The notes under the pieces: model-generated | The model's input: the letters and a program-made list of their open reading frames with translations, nothing else | Told to the model about the DNA's origin: nothing | The model's database searches: none | Shown here: piece after piece, positions 19,393 to 27,890 of the stretch | How the letters are laid out: every line of letters begins with the position of its first letter | Numbering within the stretch: position 1 is the stretch's first letter | Position numbers and translations under genes: made by a program | Source: Pseudonocardia hydrocarbonoxydans | GTDB lineage: Bacteria > Actinomycetota > Actinomycetes > Mycobacteriales > Pseudonocardiaceae | Assembly (NCBI RefSeq): GCF_006539565.1 | Contig: NZ_BJNG01000007.1 | Span: forward strand, 1 to 48,274 | Length of the DNA: 48,274 bases | Direction of reading: 5' to 3'

Positions 19393-20613
19393 ATGGACCG
19401 ACCCCACGACCTCGTCGTCTACGGCGCCACCGGCTACGTCGGCGAGCTGACGGCCGCGTACCTCGCCGAGCACGCCCCCGCGGGCGTCCGGATCGCGCTG
19501 GCCGGGCGCTCGGCGGACAAGCTGGCCGCCGTGCGCGCCCGGCTCCCGCAGGCGGCCCGCGACTGGCCGCTGCTGGTGGCCGACTCGTCCGACGCCGAGG
19601 CGGTCGAGCGGCTGGCCGGGAGCACGCGGGTACTGGTGACGACGGTCGGGCCGTACGCGCGCTACGGGCTGCCGGTCGTCGAGGCGTGCGCGCGGGCGGG
19701 CACGCACTACGCCGACCTCACCGGCGAGGTGCTGTTCCACCGCGACGCGATCGACCGCGTCGACAAGATCGCCCGCGACAGCGGCGCGAAGATCGTGCAC
19801 TCCTGCGGCTACGACTCGATCCCGTCGGATCTCGGGGTGTTCGTCCTGCACGAGCGCGCGGAGGCCGACGGGGCGGGCGGGCTCACCGACGTCAGCCTCA
19901 TCGCCGGCGCGAAGGGCGGGTTCAGCGGCGGCACGATCGACTCGCTGCGCGCGCAGGTGGAGACGGTGGCGGCCGACCCGTCGCGCAGGCTGGTGGTCGC
20001 CGACCTGCACTCGCTGAGCCCGGAACGCGCCGCCGAGCCGGTGCCGCGCCAGCCCGCCGACGCGCCCGCACCCGGGCGCCGCGGGTCGCGCGGGACGTGG
20101 ACCGCGCCGTTCGTCATGGCCTCCTACAACACCCGCGTCGTGCGCCGCAGCAACGCCCTGCTCGGCTTCGCCTACGGCCGGTCGATGCGCTACGGCGAGA
20201 CGATGGGCCTGGGCACGGGGCCGGCCGGGGCGGTGGCCGCGGTGGGCGTCACCGCCGGGCTGGCCGGGCTGCTGGCCGGGTTCTCGACGGCGCCCACCCG
20301 CGCCGTGCTCGACCGTGTCCTGCCCAAGCCGGGCGAGGGCCCGAGCCCGCAGGCCCGGGCCGCGGGCTGGTTCCGGATGGACATCGAGGCGGGCACCGAG
20401 AGCGGCCGCCGGTACCACGCGCGCGTCGCGGGGAAGGGCGATCCCGGGTACGCGGCCACCGCCGTCATGCTCGGCGAGAGCGGGCTCTGCCTCGCCCTGG
20501 ACGACCTGCCCGACCGCGCCGGCTCGCTCACCCCGGCCTCCGCGATGGGATCGGCACTGGTGGAGCGGCTCGTCGCGGCCGGGCACAGCTACACGGTGAC
20601 CGACCTGAGGTAG
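19393..20613 (+). CDS. Saccharopine dehydrogenase-like reductase (trans-acting enoyl reductase family)
   Basis: 406-residue Rossmann-fold protein: HDLVVYGATGYVGELTAAYLAE at the N-terminus is the NAD(P)-binding loop, followed by TTVGPYARYGLPVVEACARAGTHYADLTGE, the signature of the actinobacterial/eukaryotic SCCPDH-like family. M. tuberculosis relatives include the trans-acting enoyl reductase of phthiocerol synthesis and several uncharacterised paralogues. A hydrophobic stretch around 270-300 could touch membrane. ATG 19393 used; an in-frame ATG at 19381 adds four residues. The 3' end overlaps the convergent allophanate-hydrolase C-domain gene by 25 bp. Confidence 0.85.
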   Translation: MDRPHDLVVYGATGYVGELTAAYLAEHAPAGVRIALAGRSADKLAAVRARLPQAARDWPLLVADSSDAEAVERLAGSTRVLVTTVGPYARYGLPVVEACARAGTHYADLTGEVLFHRDAIDRVDKIARDSGAKIVHSCGYDSIPSDLGVFVLHERAEADGAGGLTDVSLIAGAKGGFSGGTIDSLRAQVETVAADPSRRLVVADLHSLSPERAAEPVPRQPADAPAPGRRGSRGTWTAPFVMASYNTRVVRRSNALLGFAYGRSMRYGETMGLGTGPAGAVAAVGVTAGLAGLLAGFSTAPTRAVLDRVLPKPGEGPSPQARAAGWFRMDIEAGTESGRRYHARVAGKGDPGYAATAVMLGESGLCLALDDLPDRAGSLTPASAMGSALVERLVAAGHSYTVTDLR

Positions 20614-20981
20614 GCGGGCCAGCTGCCGTAGGCGCTGACGTCGAGCGTGCCCGGGGGTCTGCGGACGCACACGATCCCCAGTGCGGAGGAGTCGGCGAGC
20701 TCCACCGGGCCGATCCCGAGCGGGGCGGGCAGGGCGCAGACGAGCGCGCCGAGCGCGTCGACGGGGATGCGGTGCAGCTCCACCTCGACCGCCGCGCCCC
20801 CCTCGTCGACGGCGACGAGCCCGCCGCGCGGCACCCCCGGCCCGGGCAGGGCGACGAGGTGGTACACCGGCGCGGTGTAGGCCCGCCGCGCGAACTCGGC
20901 CCCGAGCGCGGCCAGTTCGGGGTGCAGCGGCTGGCCCGTGCGGTGGGCCGCCACCACGGCCAGCAGCCGGTGGCCCGTCAT
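20589..20981 (-). CDS. Stand-alone allophanate hydrolase C-terminal domain (AtzF C-domain)
   Basis: 130 residues matching only the C-terminal domain of allophanate hydrolase (gamma-glutamylcyclotransferase-like fold): HRLLAVVAAHRTGQPLHPEL, TAPVYHLVALPG, GLVAVDEGGAAVEVELHRIP, VPAPLGIGPVELADS. In known enzymes this domain follows the amidase domain in one chain of about 600 residues and converts the intermediate left by the amidase. Here the amidase (437 residues) is a separate gene at the promoter-proximal part of the same operon. Its ATG overlaps the upstream AtzH-like stop (ATGA). Last gene of the cluster. Confidence 0.85.
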   Translation of the reverse strand: MTGHRLLAVVAAHRTGQPLHPELAALGAEFARRAYTAPVYHLVALPGPGVPRGGLVAVDEGGAAVEVELHRIPVDALGALVCALPAPLGIGPVELADSSALGIVCVRRPPGTLDVSAYGSWPAYLRSVTV

Positions 20982-21409
20982 CCGAGCGGCACCTCGGAGA
21001 CGTGCGCCGCGACGATCCGCCAGCCCTGCGGGAACCGGCACCACGTCTGGCTCTGCCGGCCCTCGGTGCCGCCGCCGGGGTGGTCGAACAGGGTGGTGAC
21101 GACGGCGGCCCCGTCCCCGATCACGAGCACCTGGGTGTCGCGCAGCCGCCTCCCGGCGGGCACCGACGGGTGCGCCCGCCGCCATGCCGCGATCTCCGCG
21201 GCGCCCTGCTGGCGGTCGGCGACCCCGAAGCGGCGGCAGCGCGCGTCGTCCCAGAACAGCTCGGTCAGCACCGCCAGGTCGCCGTCGACCAGCGCCTGCT
21301 CGTAGCGGGCGAACGCGGCCCGCACCTCGCGCTCCGCGGTTGCAGTGGGGTGGCTCTGCTCCGGTCTCGTTGCAGTGGAGCCACCCCACTGCGATTCGGT
21401 GGGGCTCAC
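20978..21409 (-). CDS. AtzH/HpxZ-like protein (SnoaL-type fold)
   Basis: 143-residue cystatin/NTF2-like small protein. The core REVRAAFARYEQALVDGDLAVLTELFWDDARCRRFG and the end QTWCRFPQGWRIVAAHVSEVP match the AtzH/HpxZ family. These are encoded in cyanuric-acid (atz) and oxalurate (hpx) operons beside amidohydrolases and thought to assist or replace part of the amidase step. GTG start overlaps the permease stop (GTGA). The first about 24 residues are unlike the family and are encoded by a palindromic repeat (21342-21392), so the functional start could be later. Confidence 0.78.
   Translation of the reverse strand: MSPTESQWGGSTATRPEQSHPTATAEREVRAAFARYEQALVDGDLAVLTELFWDDARCRRFGVADRQQGAAEIAAWRRAHPSVPAGRRLRDTQVLVIGDGAAVVTTLFDHPGGGTEGRQSQTWCRFPQGWRIVAAHVSEVPLG
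21342..21392. repeat. 15-bp inverted repeat inside the AtzH-like N-terminal coding region
   Basis: Perfect 15-bp arms (21342-21356 and 21378-21392) flank a 21-bp loop. The repeat is translated within the AtzH-like gene, giving the two low-complexity segments QWGGSTAT and QSHPTAT. It looks like a small palindromic element inserted at a gene start. Confidence 0.85.
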
Positions 21410-23037
21410 GCGGTCGCCGGGCGGGTCGTGTCGATCGGGGCCATCGCCGGTGCCGACTGCTCCTCCTCCGGCGTCCGCTGGGCCGGGAGCTCCGTGTCGG
21501 TCGTCGCCTGCGGGGTGTCCTTCGTGAAGAACCCGAAGGCCAGCAGGATGATCCCGCCGAACAGGTAGCCGAGCGCGATCTGCCCGCCGACGTTCCAGCC
21601 GACCTGCTCGGCGTGGATCAGCCCGATGAAGCCGAGCACGGCCCCGATGAAGCAGTAGATCGCGGCCGGGACGAACTTCTTGTCGATGATGAACACGACG
21701 ATCGAGCCGAGCACCATGCCGGCCAGGATCGCGCCGCCGCCCAGCAGCAGGGTGCCGTGGTAGACCAGCCCGGCATTGGCGAAGCCCTCCTCGCCGACCT
21801 CGGCCGGGGTGCTCCCCGCCGCGCCGACGGCGTTGGTCATCAGCCCTCCCGCCCACGACGCGATGTTCGGGATGATCGCGAACACCACCGCGATGGCGTG
21901 CGCCTTCGGCACCTCCTGGAACGCCTGGGCGCCGATCAGCAGGCCGATGTAGAGCAGGATCGGGACGATCGCCGGCAGCGGCAGCAGGGCCCCGAGCAAC
22001 GAGAACATCCCCAGGAAGCACATCAGGGCGATGAACACGCCGGACGCCAGCGAGTAGCTGGTGCGCCCGCCCGCGGCCTTCCAGCCCGGGTGTCCGATGT
22101 AGACGGCGGGCGGGAACGGGCAGCCCATCGCGGCACCGACGATCGCGCCGGCGCCGTCGGCACCGAGGATCGCGCGCAGGTTGTACTCGTCGCCCGCCGC
22201 GGCGGCGCTCTCGACGTTGGCCATGCCCTCGGTGAAGTTGTAGATACCCAGCGGGATGGCCGTGGCGAGCAGCGGCGCGACGTTGGACAGTCCCTCGACC
22301 AGGCGCGGGATGTCGAACGTCGGCAGCGACAGGGCGACGTCACCGGCGGCGGCGACCACGTCCGGCGGTGACATGTAGCCGCCGATCCAGCCGATCGCGG
22401 TGCCGACGAGCAGGGCGGCGAGGCCGACGGGGATGTTGCCCGGCAGCTTCAGGTCGGTGAAGAAGCCGATCAGGATGATCACCATGACGGGGAAGGCGAT
22501 CCACAGCGCCTCCCACATCTGCGCGGCCGGGCGCATGGAGATGAACGCGATCGAGATGCCCGCGAGCGTGCCGAGCATGGCGGCCTGCGGGGTGTAGCGG
22601 CGGATCCAGGGCCCGACGAACGCCCCGATCAGCACGATGACACCGATGATGAACGACCAGGCGAGCCCGGAGGTCCACGCGACGATCGGGTCGCCCGTCG
22701 CGAGGTAGATCGGCAGCATGATCACGAAGACGACGATGAACATGTGCGGCACCGACGGCCCGTACGGCATCGCGCAGACGTCGGTGCGGTTCTCCTTCCG
22801 CGCCAGCCGCCGGGCGAGGTAGGTGTAGTAGACGTTGCCGATCAGCAGCTGCACGCCGAGCGCGGGGAGGATCACCCCGAACACGTCGGCCCCGGGGATG
22901 TTGACGACGCCCAGGCAGAGCCCGGAGAGCACCAGCACGTTGACCAGGGTGTTGAAGCCCAGGCCGAAGAACGCGTTGGTGTCGCCCGCGACCCACCAGG
23001 ACAGCTTCATCGGCTCGGCTTCGGTGGACGTCGTCAT
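21406..23037 (-). CDS. NCS2-like nucleobase/xanthine-uracil-type permease
   Basis: 543-residue polytopic membrane protein with about 12-13 hydrophobic helices. An early [31 protein letters not shown], and [20 protein letters not shown] followed by [17 protein letters not shown] have the architecture of the NCS2/AzgA-like permease superfamily. Located between amidohydrolase genes, it probably imports the N-rich substrate of this operon (for example biuret, triuret, cyanurate or a ureide). The start overlaps the stop of the upstream hydrolase (ATGA) and the stop overlaps the AtzH-like start. Confidence 0.8.
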   Translation of the reverse strand: MTTSTEAEPMKLSWWVAGDTNAFFGLGFNTLVNVLVLSGLCLGVVNIPGADVFGVILPALGVQLLIGNVYYTYLARRLARKENRTDVCAMPYGPSVPHMFIVVFVIMLPIYLATGDPIVAWTSGLAWSFIIGVIVLIGAFVGPWIRRYTPQAAMLGTLAGISIAFISMRPAAQMWEALWIAFPVMVIILIGFFTDLKLPGNIPVGLAALLVGTAIGWIGGYMSPPDVVAAAGDVALSLPTFDIPRLVEGLSNVAPLLATAIPLGIYNFTEGMANVESAAAAGDEYNLRAILGADGAGAIVGAAMGCPFPPAVYIGHPGWKAAGGRTSYSLASGVFIALMCFLGMFSLLGALLPLPAIVPILLYIGLLIGAQAFQEVPKAHAIAVVFAIIPNIASWAGGLMTNAVGAAGSTPAEVGEEGFANAGLVYHGTLLLGGGAILAGMVLGSIVVFIIDKKFVPAAIYCFIGAVLGFIGLIHAEQVGWNVGGQIALGYLFGGIILLAFGFFTKDTPQATTDTELPAQRTPEEEQSAPAMAPIDTTRPATA

Positions 23038-23714
23038 GACGGGACCTCCTGGAGGGTGAGGGCGGCGAGGAAGGCGGACGAGGGGGCGACCCAGCCGAAG
23101 ATCCCGCCCTGGGCGGAGATCATCTCCAGGCCGACGCGCTGGAACTCCGGGAAGTACGAGCCGACGCAGTCCGAGAGCACGAGGCACTCGTAGCCGCGGT
23201 CGTTGGCCTCCCGGACGGTGGTGTGCACGCACACCTCGGTGGTCACGCCGGTGACGACCAGGCTGGTGACGCCCAGCTCGGCGAGCTCCGCGCCGAGCGA
23301 GGTGCCGTGGAAGGAGCCCTTGCCCGGCTTGTCGACGACGAGCTCACCGGGCAGCGGCGCCAGCTCGTCGATGATGTCGTGGCCGTACTCGCCGCGGACC
23401 AGGATCCGGCCCTTGGGTCCGGGCTCCCCGATCCGCAGCGACGGCTCGCCGCGGTTCAGCTTGGCGGGCGGGCAGTCGGAGAGGTCCGGGACGTGGCCCT
23501 CGCGCGTGTGGATCACGGTGAGGCCCACCTCGCGGGCGGTGGCGAGCACCCGTTGCAGCGGCGGGACGACGGCCTGCAGCCAGGACACGTCGTTGCCGAG
23601 GGTCTCGCCGAAGCCGCCGGGCTCCACGAAGTCGCGCTGCATGTCGATGATCAGCAGTGCGGTGCCGGCGGGGTCGAACTCGAAGGGGTAGGGGTCGGCG
23701 GGCACGGTTCTCAT
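23034..23714 (-). CDS. Isochorismatase-fold cysteine amidohydrolase (possible triuret hydrolase-like)
   Basis: 226-residue cysteine hydrolase. Catalytic triad by alignment with the paralogue: Asp24 (LIIDMQRDF), Lys129 (VDKPGKGSF) and Cys162 ([10 protein letters not shown]). The N-terminal [10 protein letters not shown] and [12 protein letters not shown] are shared with biuret/triuret hydrolases. It differs from its upstream neighbour in the substrate-contact region ([19 protein letters not shown] in place of [13 protein letters not shown]), so it should act on a related but distinct substrate; triuret or another ureide is possible. Stop-start overlaps on both sides (ATGA). Confidence 0.82.
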   Translation of the reverse strand: MRTVPADPYPFEFDPAGTALLIIDMQRDFVEPGGFGETLGNDVSWLQAVVPPLQRVLATAREVGLTVIHTREGHVPDLSDCPPAKLNRGEPSLRIGEPGPKGRILVRGEYGHDIIDELAPLPGELVVDKPGKGSFHGTSLGAELAELGVTSLVVTGVTTEVCVHTTVREANDRGYECLVLSDCVGSYFPEFQRVGLEMISAQGGIFGWVAPSSAFLAALTLQEVPS

Positions 23715-24421
23715 CGGGTGGTCCCCTCGATCACGGCGGTCGACGTCGCGACCGCCCCGAAGACCCCGCCCTGCATGGTCACCATGTGCAGCGCGGCGTC
23801 GTGGTTGGCCGGGTCGGTGGCGCCGGTGCAGTCGCTCAGGACCAGGCACTCGTAGCCGCGGTCGTTCGCCTCGCGCATCGTCGTGTGGACGCACACGTCG
23901 GTGGTGATGCCGGTGAGCACGAGGTGCGTGATCCCGTTCGTGCGCAGGACCAGGTCCAGGTTGGTGGCGTAGAAGGCGCCCTTGCCCGGCTTGTCGAGCA
24001 GCACCTCACCGGGGACCGGCGCGACCTCCGGCACGATCTGCCAGCCCGGCTCGCCGCGCACGAGGATCCGTCCCGCCGGACCCGCCGAGCCGATCTCCGC
24101 ACCGATCCGGGCGGAGCGCCAGCGCTTGTTGGCGGGCAGGTCCGACAGGTCGGGGGAGTGGCCCTCCCGGGTGTGGATCACCAGCATCCCGGTCGCGCGG
24201 GCGTGCTCGAGCATCCGTGCGGTGGCCGGGAGGCCCGCCCGGGTCAGCCCGATGTCGTAACCCATGCGGTCGACGTAGCCGCCGGGCCCGCAGAAGTCGA
24301 CCTGCCAGTCGATGCAGATCAACGCCGTGCGGGCGGCGTCGACCGATCCGTCGTAGGGCCACGGGTAGGGGTTGGCGGCGACCGGACCGATCCGGGCCCT
24401 GGTCTGCACTGTGGCGGTCAT
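23711..24421 (-). CDS. Biuret amidohydrolase-like isochorismatase family protein
   Basis: 236-residue cysteine hydrolase expected to cleave biuret to allophanate and ammonia. Triad: Asp38 ([10 protein letters not shown]), Lys144 ([10 protein letters not shown]), Cys177 ([10 protein letters not shown]). The N-terminal [36 protein letters not shown] and [11 protein letters not shown] segments are those I associate with biuret hydrolases (BiuH). Its product, allophanate, is the substrate of the upstream gene in the same operon. ATG 24421 overlaps that gene's stop. Function is by similarity and context, not proven. Confidence 0.82.
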   Translation of the reverse strand: MTATVQTRARIGPVAANPYPWPYDGSVDAARTALICIDWQVDFCGPGGYVDRMGYDIGLTRAGLPATARMLEHARATGMLVIHTREGHSPDLSDLPANKRWRSARIGAEIGSAGPAGRILVRGEPGWQIVPEVAPVPGEVLLDKPGKGAFYATNLDLVLRTNGITHLVLTGITTDVCVHTTMREANDRGYECLVLSDCTGATDPANHDAALHMVTMQGGVFGAVATSTAVIEGTTR

Positions 24422-25731
24422 GCGGCCTCCCTGGTGATGGACTGGCGTGCGGCGGAGAGCAGGCGGTCCTCGGAGAAGGCGGGACCGAGCAGGGTGACGC
24501 CATGCGGGCGGCCGTCGTCGGTGAGCCCGGCGGGCACGGCGACGGCGGCGAGGTCGAGCAGATTGGCGAACTGCGTGTACCGGCCGAGGACGAGGTTGCG
24601 GGCCACCGGCTGCTCGGCGAGCTGCGCGCGGGTGAAGGTCGTCGGGACGGTGGGCAGGAGCAGGGCGTCGGCGTCGGCCCACAGGCGGTCGGTCCGGGCG
24701 CGCAGCTCCTGCAGGCGGTGGCGGGCCCGGAAGGCGTCGACGGCGGTGTGATCGCGGCCCTGCTCCAGCACGGCGCGGGTCACCGGCAGCACGTCGTCGG
24801 GGTGCTCGACGAGGAAGGACTCCAGGCCGGCGAGGCGCTCGGCCACCCACGGCCCCGCGTAGAGCAGGTCGCCCGCCTCGCACAGCGGCCCGACCGGGGT
24901 GGTGCCGACGGCGTCGACGCCGCGGGCGACCGCGTCGAAGGCGGCCTCCATGGCGGTGTCGCCGACGAAGTCCAGCCCGGTGGGGAGCAGGAGACGGCCG
25001 GCACCGGGGCCCCGGCTCGCGCGCGCGGGGCGGGACCACGGGTCGGCGGGGTCGGGTGCGGCCAGGACCGCCAGGACGTCGGCGGCGTCGTCGAGGTCGC
25101 GGGTGAACACGCTCACGCAGTCCAGGGAGCGGCAGGCGGGCACGACGCCGGACGTGCTCACCAGCCCGCGCGTCGGCTTGAGCCCGACGACGCCGTTGAG
25201 CGCCGCCGGGACGCGGCCCGAACCCGCGGTGTCGGTGCCCAGGGAGAACGCCACCTGGCCCGCGGCCACGGCGACCGCGCTGCCCGAGCTGGAGCCGCCG
25301 GAGATCAGGTCGCCGCCGAACACCGACTCCGGCGCCCCGTAGGGGGAGCGGGTCCCGTTGAGCCCGGTGGCGAACTGGTCGAGGTTGGTCTTGCCGACGA
25401 CGAGCGCGCCCGCCTCGCGCAGCAGCCGCACCGCGGTGGCGTCGGCGGCGGGGGAGTAGGCGAAGGTCGGGCACGCCGCGGTGGTGGGGAGGCCCGCGAC
25501 GTCGATGTTGTCCTTGACGGCGAACGGCACGCCGTACAGCGGCCCGGGGAGCAGCGCGGCCGCCTGCTCGTGCAGCTCGGTGCGGGTGAAGCGGGAGATC
25601 CAGACGGCGTCGGCACCGCGCCCGGCGATCCGGTCCGCCACCAGGTCGACGACCTCGTGCGGGGTGAGCGTGCCCGCCCGGTAGGCGGCGCGCAGGGAGC
25701 GCACCCCGAGCGCGGCGGTCGTGAGCTGCAT
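24418..25731 (-). CDS. Allophanate hydrolase, amidase domain only (AtzF N-domain)
   Basis: 437-residue amidase-signature enzyme. Ser-cis-Ser-Lys triad: Lys73 (FAVKDNID), Ser147 in ISGGSSSGS, Ser171 in GTDTAGSGRVPAA. ATGLNGTRSPYG and GVVPACRSLDCVSVF are specific to allophanate hydrolase among amidases, so it hydrolyses allophanate, the last step of urea-carboxylase, biuret and cyanurate pathways. It stops at the end of the amidase fold, about 130-160 residues short of the usual two-domain enzyme; the missing C-domain is a separate gene at 20589-20981. Weak SD before ATG 25731. Confidence 0.9.
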   Translation of the reverse strand: MQLTTAALGVRSLRAAYRAGTLTPHEVVDLVADRIAGRGADAVWISRFTRTELHEQAAALLPGPLYGVPFAVKDNIDVAGLPTTAACPTFAYSPAADATAVRLLREAGALVVGKTNLDQFATGLNGTRSPYGAPESVFGGDLISGGSSSGSAVAVAAGQVAFSLGTDTAGSGRVPAALNGVVGLKPTRGLVSTSGVVPACRSLDCVSVFTRDLDDAADVLAVLAAPDPADPWSRPARASRGPGAGRLLLPTGLDFVGDTAMEAAFDAVARGVDAVGTTPVGPLCEAGDLLYAGPWVAERLAGLESFLVEHPDDVLPVTRAVLEQGRDHTAVDAFRARHRLQELRARTDRLWADADALLLPTVPTTFTRAQLAEQPVARNLVLGRYTQFANLLDLAAVAVPAGLTDDGRPHGVTLLGPAFSEDRLLSAARQSITREAA

Positions 25732-25734
25732 TCT

Positions 25735-25761
25735 GTCGATTGTCGACCGTTTGGTGTCGAC
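25735..25761. promoter_or_regulatory. Candidate GntR operator before the allophanate hydrolase gene
   Basis: The 68-bp gap between the GntR gene and the amidase gene contains TCGATTGTCGAC followed by a second GTCGAC 14 bp on (25742-25747 and 25756-25761). Repeated short dyads with TTGTCGAC resemble FadR/FCD-type operators. Assignment by eye only. Confidence 0.35.
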
Positions 25762-25799
25762 GGCAGGTCCGCGTGGTTAAGGCCGTGTGACGCCCGTCG

Positions 25800-26471
25800 C
25801 TACCGGTCGAGCTCGGGGGCCAGGTACGTGCGCGCGCCGTGGTGGGCCAGCTCCGCGAGCACGGCGTCGAGGTCACCGGAGTCGAGGGCGTCGCACAGCC
25901 TGCGGTGGCGCTGCGCCCCCTCCCGCGGGGAGGAGACGGCCTCGGCCTCGCGGCGCAGGTTGGTGGCCATGTAGAGCTGCAGCTTCGTGAGCACCGGCTC
26001 GTAGCTGCGCAGCAGCTGCCGGTGCCCGGCCAGCCCGACCAGGGCCAGGTGGAACGCGCGGTGCGCGGCGGCCCGCTCGGAGGTGTCCCCGCCGTCGGCG
26101 GCCCGCTCCATCCGGTCGGTGGCCGCGCGCAGGTCGGTGGTGTCGCGGGGCACGGTCAGGGCGCACCCGACGGCGAAGCGCTCCAGTGCGTCGCGCAGGC
26201 TGAACAGCTCGTCGATGTCGCGCGCCGACAGCTCGGTGACGCGCACACCGCGGCGCGGCAGGTGCTCGACGAGACCCTGCTGGCCGAGCAGGCGCAGGGC
26301 CTCCCGCAGCGGGGCGCGGCTCGTGCCGAACCGGCGGGTGAGCTGCTCCTCGACCAGCCGCTCACCGGGGAGCAGGGCACCGCTGAGGATCTCGCTGCGC
26401 AGCCTGCGCACGGCGAGGTCGACGAGGCTGCTCGCCTCCAGTCCGCCGTCGACGGCGGGCTCTGCGGTCAC
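25800..26471 (-). CDS. GntR family regulator, FCD domain
   Basis: 223 residues: N-terminal winged HTH (VDLAVRRLRSEILSGALLPGERLVEEQLTRRFGTSRAPLREALRLLGQQGLVEHLPRRGVRV) and C-terminal all-helical FCD ligand-binding domain with family His/Asp positions (AAHRAFHLAL, HHGARTYL). It reads in the same direction as the hydrolase cluster and is its first gene, so it is the likely local sensor of substrate or product. GTG 26471 is supported by GAGGAG about 7 nt upstream. Confidence 0.9.
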   Translation of the reverse strand: MTAEPAVDGGLEASSLVDLAVRRLRSEILSGALLPGERLVEEQLTRRFGTSRAPLREALRLLGQQGLVEHLPRRGVRVTELSARDIDELFSLRDALERFAVGCALTVPRDTTDLRAATDRMERAADGGDTSERAAAHRAFHLALVGLAGHRQLLRSYEPVLTKLQLYMATNLRREAEAVSSPREGAQRHRRLCDALDSGDLDAVLAELAHHGARTYLAPELDR

Positions 26472-26663
26472 TGCGGTCTCCTCGGCGCGGGGTCCTGTCG
26501 GTTCCACAGTGTCAGACGCCCCGCGCGGTCGCCCGCGGCCACGGCCCTCGGCCCGCCGCGTCGATCGGTACCTCGACGGGTCCCCGGTGCCGCCGCGGCG
26601 CCACCCACGATCGGGCGTACTGTCGCTGTCGGTAGCAATGGCACGGACCGAGAGGGGTCCCGG

Positions 26664-27890
26664 GTGGTCGAGGTCGACGCCTCGCGCGCACCCGTGCGCA
26701 TCCCGCGCGAGATCTGGGTGCTGGTCGGCGCGTCGTTCCTGATCGCGATCGGCTTCGGGCTGGTCGCGCCGACGCTGCCGGTGTTCGTCCGCACCTTCGA
26801 CGTCGGGATCACCGCGGCCGGGCTCGTCGTCAGCGTGTTCGCCCTCGCCCGGCTGGTGTTCGCCCCGTCGAGCGGGTGGCTGGTCACCCGCGTCGGCGAG
26901 CTGCGGGTGTTCAACGCGGGCCTGCTGATCGTCGCGGTGTCGACGGCGGCGATGGCGTTCGCCGGGGAGTACTGGCACCTGATCGCGCTGCGCGCGTTCG
27001 GAGGCATCGGGTCGACGATGTTCACGATCTCGGCGGTGTCGCTGCTGATCCGCCTGGCGCCGCCGGAGATCCGCGGGCGCGCCTCGGGCATGTGGGCCAC
27101 CGGGTTCCTCCTCGGCAACATCGTGGGGCCGCTGGCGGGCGGCGGGCTCGTCGCGATCAGCCTGCGCGCCCCGTTCCTCGTCTACGCGGCGGTGCTGGTC
27201 GTCGTCGTGCTGGTCAGCGGGGTGCTGCTGCGGGGGCGGCTCGACGTCGCGCCTCCGGTGCCGGGGGCGCCCCCGGTGGTCGCCGTCGGGTTCCGGGAGG
27301 CGCTGGGCCACCGCGCCTACCGCGCCGCGCTGGTGGCCAACTTCGGCGTCGGCTGGGCGGTGTTCGGGGCCCGGGTCGCGCTGGTGCCGCTGTTCGTCGT
27401 GGAGGCGCTGGGGCAGCCGGAGGCCTGGTCGGGGGTGGTGCTCGCGGTGTTCGCGGCGGGCAACGCGGCCACGCTCGTCGTCGCCGGGCGCTTCGCCGAC
27501 CGGTTCGGCCGCCGCCCCCCGATGCTGCTCGGGCTGGCTGTCGCGGCGCTGGCCACGGGGATGCTCGGCTACGTCGAGCAGCCATGGGTCGTGCTCGCCG
27601 TCAGCCTGGTGGCGGGGCTGGGCAGCGGGATGGTGAACCCGCCGCTGCAGGCCTCGGTCGGTGACGTCATCGGCACCGGCGGCCGCGGCGGCACGGTGCT
27701 CGCCGGGTTCCAGATGGCGTCGGACCTGGGGGCGATCCTGGGGCCGGTGCTCGCGGGCGGGCTCGCCGAGCTCGTCGGCTACGGGTGGGCGTTCGCGATC
27801 ACCGGCGGGGTGCTGGCCGTCGCCTGGCTGTTCTGGCTGCGCGCGCCGGAGACCCTCCCCGCCCGGACGCCGACTACCCGGCCACGCTGA
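26664..27890 (+). CDS. MFS transporter
   Basis: 408-residue major facilitator protein with 12 predicted helices. It has the loop 2-3 region GWLVTRVGELRVFNAG, motif-like RFADRFGRRPPMLLG in the second half, and GLVAPTLPVF in helix 1, typical of drug-efflux MFS pumps. Substrate unknown. GTG 26664 follows GAGAGGGG at 6 nt spacing. It is divergent from the GntR gene (192 bp), and its 3' end overlaps the convergent VIT gene by 17 bp. Confidence 0.88.
   Translation: MVEVDASRAPVRIPREIWVLVGASFLIAIGFGLVAPTLPVFVRTFDVGITAAGLVVSVFALARLVFAPSSGWLVTRVGELRVFNAGLLIVAVSTAAMAFAGEYWHLIALRAFGGIGSTMFTISAVSLLIRLAPPEIRGRASGMWATGFLLGNIVGPLAGGGLVAISLRAPFLVYAAVLVVVVLVSGVLLRGRLDVAPPVPGAPPVVAVGFREALGHRAYRAALVANFGVGWAVFGARVALVPLFVVEALGQPEAWSGVVLAVFAAGNAATLVVAGRFADRFGRRPPMLLGLAVAALATGMLGYVEQPWVVLAVSLVAGLGSGMVNPPLQASVGDVIGTGGRGGTVLAGFQMASDLGAILGPVLAGGLAELVGYGWAFAITGGVLAVAWLFWLRAPETLPARTPTTRPR

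Noticed and set aside
17814..21305. Over 1,100-codon open frame on the plus strand over TerD-AIM24 and the reductase
   Set aside because: Product is Arg/Pro/Gly-rich without domains and lies out of frame with two recognisable genes.
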